Positions 56,331-64,000 of a DNA stretch of 64,000 nt are shown here, piece by piece; position 1 is the first letter of the stretch, and every line of letters starts with the position of its first letter. Both the position numbers and the translations under genes were made by a program. The DNA is taken from positions 124,001 through 188,000 of the forward strand of contig NC_092600.1 in NCBI RefSeq assembly GCF_047663525.1, written 5' to 3'. The notes beneath the pieces were generated by a model, which made no database searches, was not told the origin of the DNA, and saw only the letters and a list, made by a program, of their open reading frames with translations. This DNA comes from Anas platyrhynchos. Lineage: Eukaryota > Chordata > Aves > Anseriformes > Anatidae.

Positions 56331-59300
56331 GAGCTACATGTCTTTGTACCTATCCATAACTAAATGTCTCCAGTATTCCTGCTGTGAACCACACTGAAAT
56401 AAAGTACAAGAGCAGCTTTGAGTGCTTTATTCATAGGAACAAAAGAATAAAACTATATGAGCCATAAGTTGCCAAATGCCACAGGTACTGAAGCAGAAAA
56501 CTATGGGTAGCTGCTTTAGATGTCAAGACCCTGAACCTTCATCAGCAATGAGCAGCCAGAGCTGTTTAGGGACCCAATACTCATGCTACGAAATGAAAGA
56601 GGTTTTTGTTTGCTTTTCTGTGAATACAGACATTAACTTCTGCTGGGCTGTTTGCATTAGGTTAATATTTCTGTAGTGTACAGGTGTTAATATGAGATGT
56701 GAGTGTCTGCTGTCTGTCTCTGGCCCCGTAAAGAGCAGAGTGTGGTGCTGTAAATATTAGCCCAGGCAGAGAAGTGTTTGCACAGCCTTCTTCTGTGCTG
56801 CCTCCTGCAGTAGAACTCTGATAGTACTCCTTACAAATAATGCAGGCTCAGCTGTCAGAGGCTCAGCATCTTCTGCATTGTGCAGTAACATCCTCTGGTT
56901 TTGACTAAAAAAAGCATTGCAGCAATCAAATCCTGAAAAATGCAGCAAAAGCACTGGAGTGCTATAATCTTCTGAAGATCTACGCTAGACAAAGTAAGGT
57001 ACAGTAACTCAGCACATACAGCAATCAAAGTACTTGTTTGGTCTAGTCCAATGTTCCTTGGCTGTGGCAGTCCCAGATGCAGAGTCTGGCACATCACTGA
57101 AACTGCTACATGCATTAGTACAGTGACATAGTCATTTCAGAGGGAAACTGCAGACTTTTGTTCTCAGTTTGTTTAAAAGAGCTCCCTAATAATAGAAGGG
57201 AATGCCCATTGCTGTTGATTCGAACAAAAGAGGAAAGTGAAACAACATCCTCTTGCAGATACCATAGGGATCTTCCTGCCACCAAAGAGAGGAACAAATG
57301 AGACAATGGCACGAGCATAGTATATGGATTCCTCGTTCCACTGAGAGTCCTGCCTCACACATAAACTCTCACATAGTCTATGATGACAAATAACTCAGAT
57401 GTAGCCTGCCATGTGTCCAAACATGCTGAATGAGTTGTTACTTGATAGAGCAAAAATTTTCATGCACTTTACCAAGTCCTTCATAACCTGAAAGCAAAAT
57501 GAAGAAGATGAACTGTGATAGCTTCAATGAATTTCAAGAAACATCACAAAGGCCTGGCTGGACTTTCCTCAGTTGAAGCACAGAAACTGAGTTGTACAGT
57601 TATTGCAACAGACACTGTCTGGGCTACTCTGCTCAACCTGAAGTATGCTGTCATTGCCATCAGGACCCTCATGAAAGTTCTTGTTGCCACAGTAAGTCCA
57701 AGTGGAACACCTTAATACATGCTCTAGTCCTGACTTCCTGGAAAGTATGGACATTTTTGATGAGCTATTCAACACAGCAAAGCAAAAAGTAGGCAAGCTG
57801 TATGTCAGAGTTGCAAATTAATAGTCATAATGATTAGCAACGTTAGCATTATCAGCCACCTTCATAGCTTTGCATATGAAGACATTTGTCTGCCTTAGGC
57901 TGAAAGTGGATCAACACCATTGACCCTTATGGGCCGCAAAATAGAGAATACAAAGGCCCTTTTCCCCAAGGTGAAGTAGACCAGGCTTTATTTATTCTCC
58001 CGCACCAAACCAATATGAAGCATTATGAGCAATGGGACTCTGAAAGGCAGGGATTGGGTGGATTGGAAAGCTGAAAGGCTCCAATTTTCCACATTTTCAG
58101 AGGTGCTGTTTGTAGAAAGAGGAAAACAAATGCAGTATTAGACAAAGGCAACAATGTATGTGCTATAAAAAGTCTCTGGGTTGAGCGCTTGTGGTACACA
58201 CAGCCTCACAGAAAGCACGTAGCCAAGCACTCAGAGTGGACATTCAGTCTAAGATCAACTGCTACTCAAAGCATGCATGAGCTTGAAGATGTAACGACAT
58301 TAACTGTATGCCAATATCTACAATACTGAAGTGAAAAGCAGCTAGACGCTTCAGAGAACTAAAATCCAGAATTCATGGCTTTTGCAGTCAGTTCTTATCA
58401 CTGAATGACCTTGGAGCAGACATTGCTCTATGTCCAAGCTAAGTTATCTGTAAAGCTAAAAGCATATTGATCTCTCAGTAGTAATGTAACAGTAAACTAG
58501 CTTTATTAATGACTTTTTCTATGGAGCTGTGGACACATAGATATTTTTACAGAGTTAATTTTATGCTAATTAATTTATTCTAATAGCTACTACCAAAGTA
58601 TTAGGAAAGTCATTACAACTTCTTATCAGTACGTCAGCTGAGTCATAGAGAAAAGCAACCGAGATGCTGTGTGTTCATGTCCATACTGAGAATAAAACTA
58701 TTTGTATTGCAGTGGATTGGGATGCTTTCTGCATGAGGTTAGGTGCTAATGTTTTCCATTAGACGCTGTTGGATTGTAAGCTACATTGTAAGGACCAGAG
58801 GCTCCTCCAGACTTATGAATCGTGAAATAAAAATGAGAAGCAAAGTAAGGCTCTATATCAGGGGGAAGGTGAGCGGGGGAAGGGAGGAGAATAAATGTAC
58901 AACACTCTACTGGTTTTGCTGCCTGTAGTGTACCAGTGTGGAGAGAGAGTTATGACTGTTGTTAAAGCAGTTGCTTTCTTTGGCTGATTATTTTCAATCT
59001 AACAGTCAAAACCACACAACCTCCCTGAGGATGAAATAGTAATGAAATAGGCAATGCAAACCTTATGCCTGATCAGCTTGCATACAGGTGCCCTCTTCAG
59101 TCTCAATGCACATCAGGAAGGGCAGAATTTACCTCAGAGAATAAAAGCAGAGGAAAATGGTTCACTGCAGGAGTCAGACTGCAAGTGCTATCTTCAAAGG
59201 ATTGGGATTCAGAAGGGAAACGCAGCTCTGTAATAACATTGGCTCTGGTTCTGCAAAGTAACTCATTGCCTATTTGATCATGACAGATCACTTATGAAAC

Positions 59301-59649
59301 ATTTCCCTCAGCTCTTTTGAAATGACATCCCATCACAAGTATATGCACAGGGATGACACCCTCCAACTAGCTGATGAGAAGCAAATGCTGTTTAGACTCC
59401 ATGAAAAGTCACTCCATGTGTGATTACATGAATGGGACTATATAGCTCTGAACTCAAAGAATTCAAATGCAAATTGAATTCCTTGATGAGTTTCAGCAAG
59501 TCTGTTCCTCAAGATCCTATGTGCAAATGGTAACATTTTATAGGAGCTTGTGTTCGAGGGTGGGCAAGTACTTGAGTGATGGTATACTGCCCAGATGCTG
59601 CTGAGCCCTATGAATAAAATGGTACTTACTGCAATAGGTGATGAAAAGA

Positions 59650-60240
59650 TCATAAAATGGCTTGGGTTGGAAGGGACATTACAGATCACCCAGTTCCAAA
59701 GTTCCAACCCCTCTGCCATAGGTGGGGATGCCACCCACTAAATCAGGTTGCCCAGGGCCTCATCCAACCTGGTCTCAAACACCTCCAGGGATGGGGCATC
59801 CACAACCTCTCTGGGCAACCTCTTCCAGTGCCTCACCACCCTCTGAGTGAAGACTTTCCTCCTAACACCTAATCTAAATCCTCCCTCTTTTAGTTTAAAA
59901 CACCCCCCCTTGTGCTGTCACTATCCGATAGAGCAAAAATTTGCTCTCCATGTTTTTTTACTAGCCCCTTTAAGCATTGAAAAGCTGTGATAAGCTCACC
60001 CCAGAGCCTTCTCTTCTCCAGGCTGAACATCCACAGCTCTCTCAGCCTTTCCTCATAGGAGAGGTGCTCCAACAGGTCCACATCTTTCTTGTGCCAGATG
60101 CAGCATTCCAAGCAGGGCCTCACGAGGGCAGAGCAGAGGGGCACAATCACCTCCCTCAACCTGCTGGCCACTCTTTTGATGCAGCCCAGGACATAGTTGG
60201 CCTTCTAAGCTGCAGGTGCGCACTGCTGGCTCATGTCAAA
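59650..60240 (-). mobile_element. CR1 LINE, 5'-truncated
   Basis: It has the tail complement GGTTGGAAGGGACATTACAG, CTCTGGGCAACCTCTTCCAG, and the reverse-transcriptase end in antisense ([20 protein letters not shown]). About 590 bp, well preserved, in the gene-poor region. Confidence 0.94.
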
Positions 60241-62680
60241 ATGATAAGGACAAATCCATGATGACAAGAAGTAAAGAACAAGATGTCTAATTTCTGCAAG
60301 TGTTTAATTCCCATGCAACCCTGAGACTATGCACAGGATTAACACTTCTATTTGGGGTAAGATAAGATAAGATATTGGCAAAGATCTGATGAGAATTTAC
60401 TTACTATGCTCCAGTCGCATGTCTGTTTCATTGCAGGACCCTGTTGACATCACTAATCCAATTCAGCCAGGACTTATATGAAGATACAAAGAGCAACACA
60501 GATAACATAAATGATGGAACTGATGCTAAAAGCTGAGGAAATCAGATCAGTGTTGATCACAGTTTCTACAGCTGCTTGAGTAGGTCAAAGGCCTGGACCT
60601 TGCAGGGAATTAGTGAAACTAATTCATAAGATATTACACATTACACTGTAGATGGTCCTCATAGGTCAGAGTTGCCTATACAATTTCAAATAGAAAGAGT
60701 GATGAAAGCATTGGTCGTGAGAGACTGGTAATTATCCAACTCTCTGAGACCTGTAATGAGGTTAAAGTGCTTCTCTGTATGTGTGCATGTGAGAATAAAC
60801 AACTAACCTTGTATGTCATGGGTCGAAGGCAAAGACACGTATAAGTATTAAAAAGTTGAGAAAGGGATATTTCCATTGCAACAGGTGGGCTGTTCTGGCT
60901 AGTGAAGCGACTAGCACTTCACCAGATATTAAGACAGAATTCCTCTGCTTGGCCACTTGCCAAGGCAACCTGAAAGCACAGCTGCAACATTCGCCTTTAG
61001 TATGCAAAAAAAGATTTTTCCCTTTCCATTTTTTTTTGCTTCAGATCATAATTCAAAACTGACTTAATTAAGTTAACTAAGTTAATGCAGTGGTGTTTGG
61101 GTGAAGATTCATAATCACTGACTCAGAAAAATAGTCTGGAAAGGATCTTGGGAGATCCTCTAATTTATTATGTTTTACCAAACTGCACTGATTTACCAAC
61201 AACTGTTCTTACAGATCCCAAGTACAGATGATCTCTTCTTTTTCACCCCTCCCCACAAAAAATGTTATTCTGTTAGAAGAGAAGAAATAGTACTGGTCCT
61301 TGACAAACCCACGTTGGAGACAAATAGCATGCCTGTTATTTTACACATGCTAACAAATTGTTTATACATGCCATAGTTTTTCTAGAGCTTGACGTTAAGA
61401 TTAATAGTTTATATCCTTTTCTTTCTCAACATACACAGACTTCTCCCTCACCAGGCTTTTCTCCTGTGAGTTGCTTGCTACCAGTTCACTGAATTTACTG
61501 AAATCTTTCTTTGCTTAGAAGGAGAAACATAAAACCAGTAAAATAGAAACAAGAGACCAGGATCACAGGCTGACAACCACTACCATCCAAACTGCCCTTT
61601 ACATTCATATCCTCAAAAAGCTGTACCTGCCACTACAGTCAGGTCTAGCAGATCTTCCTCTCCTGTGGCTGTCATTAATTATCATCTTCTGTTCTGAAAA
61701 AAAAAAAAAAACAGTAATGCTTGTCACAAACTTACTGAACCAGCTGTACTCCTGTACTGAGGGGTGCCAGGGCAGCTGTAACTTCCCACTGCTCTGCACT
61801 GGATGATTCTACTTGGTCTTACTTCTAGGCAGCCTGTGACATAAATGGTAATGCCCAGTCTTCCCTTTTAGCAGTCTCTCAAATTGCATAGAAAAGATCC
61901 TCCTACTGTCTCAAAGCAAGTATAAAAATCCATGGCTGCTCTGTTTCCTCTCTGAAGTGATAACAGAAAACACCTCTTTACGAACTTAAAAAGTTATGTC
62001 CCATCCATCGTTTGCCTTAAGTTCCCTGACCAGTAGACCTTGATAAGAATTGAAGGAACGGTGAGAAAGATCTTCTCTCCTCCTTAAACAAGAAGCAAAG
62101 GACAACTTGTGGACAACTTGTTCACATCCAGAATTCTCTCATGGCAGCTCCCGCTGGAAAGCTGGACTCATCTTCTTCAAAACCCAAGAACAGGACAGCA
62201 GCACTGAATTGGATTGAGAATACTTAATGTGTTTGCATAATTATTATCCTTTCTGTTGGGCTTTTTGGAGTATGTCTCTCTACTTGTACAAACAATTGAT
62301 CTACCGAAAGTTCACCTTACTTTCATGTATTACTGTTTGATGTGTACATGTTGTTCTGTTACTTTTTCACATTGGTTAACTGGATCTTGGGATGGAAACT
62401 AAGAAGAAGGACCTGTTCAAAAAGAAGCACACCTGCCTTAATTTCACCTAGGCTCTTGGAAATGCCCTACATAGTGGGGATGTAGAAAAATAGCTCAATA
62501 AAGGCCAAGCCTGCAACAGGTAAGTTTCTGAAAAGATCCTTCACAGCAAAGCTAATGCAAAGGAGCCAAAAGCTCATGCCACCCTTTCTGCAGACTAAAG
62601 AAGCATCAAGGGAATTTTTTCAAGAGACAGCTAGCATCTGTCCCGTCCAAGGCCACTCTCTCTGTTTAATGTTCACTCAC

Positions 62681-62703
62681 TTTTTTTTTTTTTTTTTTTT
62701 TTT
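62681..62703 (+). repeat. Poly(T) tract upstream of the third CpG island
   Basis: A run of about 23 T bases lies about 100 bp before the CpG island. Such tracts can exclude nucleosomes near promoters, but here that is only a possibility. Confidence 0.9.
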
Positions 62704-63079
62704 AGCAAAGCACACCCCTGTAGGTGCTCCTCACAGTTATCACCGACTACAGCTTCGCCCTCGGTGCTAGGACTCAATGTTCAACCCAGCAAACGGGAGT
62801 TTTACACGGCATCCTTCCAAAGCGCCGCTTCTCAAACATCCTCGCCGGGCTCGCCTGGGCGCACGCCCCTGCGCGGCCCGCGCCGCGGGGCCCGGCGGCT
62901 CGCCGGGTGCTCGCCGGGTGCTCCCGGGACAGCCGCGACGGGCCGCCCCCGGCTGCAGCGCCCGGCCCCGGCCCTCGCCCCGGCCCGCCGCGGCTCGGAG
63001 CGCCGCCGCTACCCCCGCGGAGCACGGGGCCGGGGCCGGGCCGGGCCGCGGGGCGGCGCTCGCCGCCAGCACCTCGACG

Positions 63080-63104
63080 GGGCCGGGCCGGGCCGGGCCG
63101 GGCC
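63080..63104 (+). repeat. GGGCC tandem repeat
   Basis: About five GGGCC units lie in the CpG island about 110-135 bp upstream of the signal-peptide ATG. It is a GC-box-like, G-quadruplex-prone sequence in the presumed promoter or 5' UTR. Confidence 0.8.
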
Positions 63105-63213
63105 GTGGTGTGGCGGGGCGGGGCTGGGGCCGCTCCCAGGCTGGCGGGCTGCGCGCAGCCCGTGAACTGCGGACCCGGCACCCACAGAGAGCGACCGCTG
63201 GCCGGGCTGCAGC

Positions 63214-63256
63214 ATGCGGCTCGCCCTGCTCCTGGGGCTGCTCCTGTCCCGAGCCG
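63214..63256 (+). CDS. First coding exon of an unidentified secreted or membrane protein (signal peptide)
   Basis: The ATG has A at -3, and the exon encodes MRLALLLGLLLSRA plus one base of the next codon, then a CCG|GTAAC splice donor. A short Arg-led start with a Leu/Ala core ending in small residues is a typical signal peptide on its own phase-1 exon. The exon lies at the 3' side of a CpG island. The remaining exons are off the right edge. GFRA3 lies near KDM3B in human and has a comparable exon layout, but residues alone cannot show it. Other secreted proteins are possible. Confidence 0.55.
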
Positions 63257-64000
63257 GTAACAGCGCGGGGTGGCGGGCGCGGCGCGGGCAGGGCAGGGCA
63301 GGGCTGGGCTGGGCAGGGCAGGGCAGGGCAGGGCAGGGCAGGGCGGCCCTGGCCCCGGCCCCGGCCCGCTGCCGGCAGAAGCTGTGCCCGGGGCTGGCGC
63401 CCCTCGCTGCCCCCGGCCGGCCGGTCCGTTTGCGCTCTCCTGGCGCCGGGCGAGCCCGGGGCGCGTCCCGGGCTCGGGGCTCCCGGCCCCGGCAGCTGTG
63501 AAGAAGCCGTGTTTCAAACCGGGAAAGGCGTGCTGCTCCTTTGACCCGAAACGTGAATCGCAAGCCCTGATGTGACCAAGGAGGGATGCTCTGGGGCGGG
63601 GGAGCGGAGTTCATTGAGGCGAAGCTCGCGGAGGCGAAGGAGGACGACTTCGCTCCTCCGACTCGCAGCGGGGAGCGACGGATGTCAGGAGCTGATCCCT
63701 CAATGCAGCAGAAAGGGCACAAAGACAGTGTCCGTTCTAGCTCTTGGAGGAGACGCTGAACCTGTCTGAGCTAACTTTGCTGAGAGCTTGTTTTGATAGC
63801 AACCTTCCAGGCAGTACCCCTCTGAAATGCTTCAGGCTGATGGTTTTCTGAGATGAGGCTCAGTTTGCGAAGACCAATCTAGGGTGCTCCTGTGGAGATG
63901 CAGCTGTTTGTCTTACTCTGCCCTATACTACTGACAAGTCACAATGGCTGAGGATGGAAATGGTTCCTCTTTCCAGTTCATCTCTTTCTTGGGCAGTCGT
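63257..64000 (+). other. Intron 1 (partial) of the signal-peptide gene
   Basis: After the donor the sequence is GC-rich to about 63.5 kb and then returns to ordinary composition. No second exon could be recognised before the window ends. Confidence 0.5.
63286..63345 (+). repeat. GGGC(A/T) pentamer minisatellite, 12 units
   Basis: Eleven GGGCA or GGGCT units in tandem, followed by GGGCG, start 30 bp after the splice donor of the signal-peptide exon. The plus strand, and so the nascent intron RNA, has many evenly spaced G triplets and could fold as a G-quadruplex. Confidence 0.9.

Larger units (their letters stand above)
50060..62680. other. Gene-poor intergenic region
   Basis: It lies between the CtBP-like promoter and the CpG island at 62.8 kb. 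It holds CR1 fragments and simple repeats. Open frames here are short and unlike known proteins. No FAM53C-like exon, which human synteny would predict near KDM3B, was recognised. Confidence 0.55.
62790..63500. promoter_or_regulatory. CpG island at the first exon of the plus-strand gene
   Basis: A GC-rich, CpG-dense block with GGGCC repeats at 63,080-63,104 and (GGGCA/T)n at 63,286-63,345. It surrounds the signal-peptide exon and probably holds its promoter. Long open frames on both strands here are a by-product of composition. Confidence 0.8.

Noticed and set aside
57515-57792. Possible exon with an A|GTAAGT donor and open frames on both strands
   Set aside because: No protein similarity recognised, no convincing acceptor, and the frames are of chance length.
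49487-62700. A RIBEYE-type large alternative first exon for the CtBP-like gene
   Set aside because: No long minus-strand coding frame of suitable composition lies upstream of exon 1 outside the CpG island.
62724-63722. Several 100-255 codon frames on both strands at the third CpG island
   Set aside because: Low-complexity Pro/Ala/Arg/Gly translations, and the frames pass through pentamer repeats. Only the 14-codon signal-peptide exon has coding features.

Overview
This window is avian nuclear DNA. The evidence is split vertebrate genes with GT-AG introns, several CR1 LINE copies (some ending in the typical octamer-like 3' repeat), avian endogenous-retrovirus solo LTRs, and three CpG islands. 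The species cannot be fixed from the sequence.

Region 1-36.5 kb holds most of KDM3B, a JmjC histone H3K9 demethylase, on the minus strand. Sixteen consecutive coding exons join in frame to 1,396 codons, from the start codon at 35,946 to the exon ending at 2,767. The C6 zinc finger and the LRDLL motif are present. The exons for the catalytic JmjC domain lie beyond the left edge. Introns carry CR1 copies, three related solo LTRs, a further LTR-like element and an ancient MIR/CORE-type SINE.

Region 39-50 kb holds a complete nine-exon gene of the CtBP corepressor family on the minus strand, head-to-tail upstream of KDM3B. It encodes 440 residues with an intact NAD-binding motif and catalytic Arg-Glu-His set. 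It differs from both mammalian paralogues as I remember them. Its position beside KDM3B suggests a third vertebrate CtBP ohnologue missing from mammals, which is the main finding here.

Region 50-62.7 kb is gene-poor, with old CR1 copies and no coding exon that I can support. At 62.8-63.5 kb a third CpG island contains, on the plus strand, a short first coding exon for a signal peptide followed by a good splice donor. The rest of that gene lies beyond the right edge. GFRA3 is a tentative candidate, on synteny only.

The two well-supported genes both act in chromatin repression: CtBP recruits histone-modifying complexes, and KDM3B removes H3K9 mono- and dimethylation. Each has its own CpG-island promoter, and nothing in the sequence shows joint regulation. 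Exon borders were set by reading GT-AG sites, checking phase arithmetic, and comparing with remembered KDM3B and CtBP proteins. No alignment was run.
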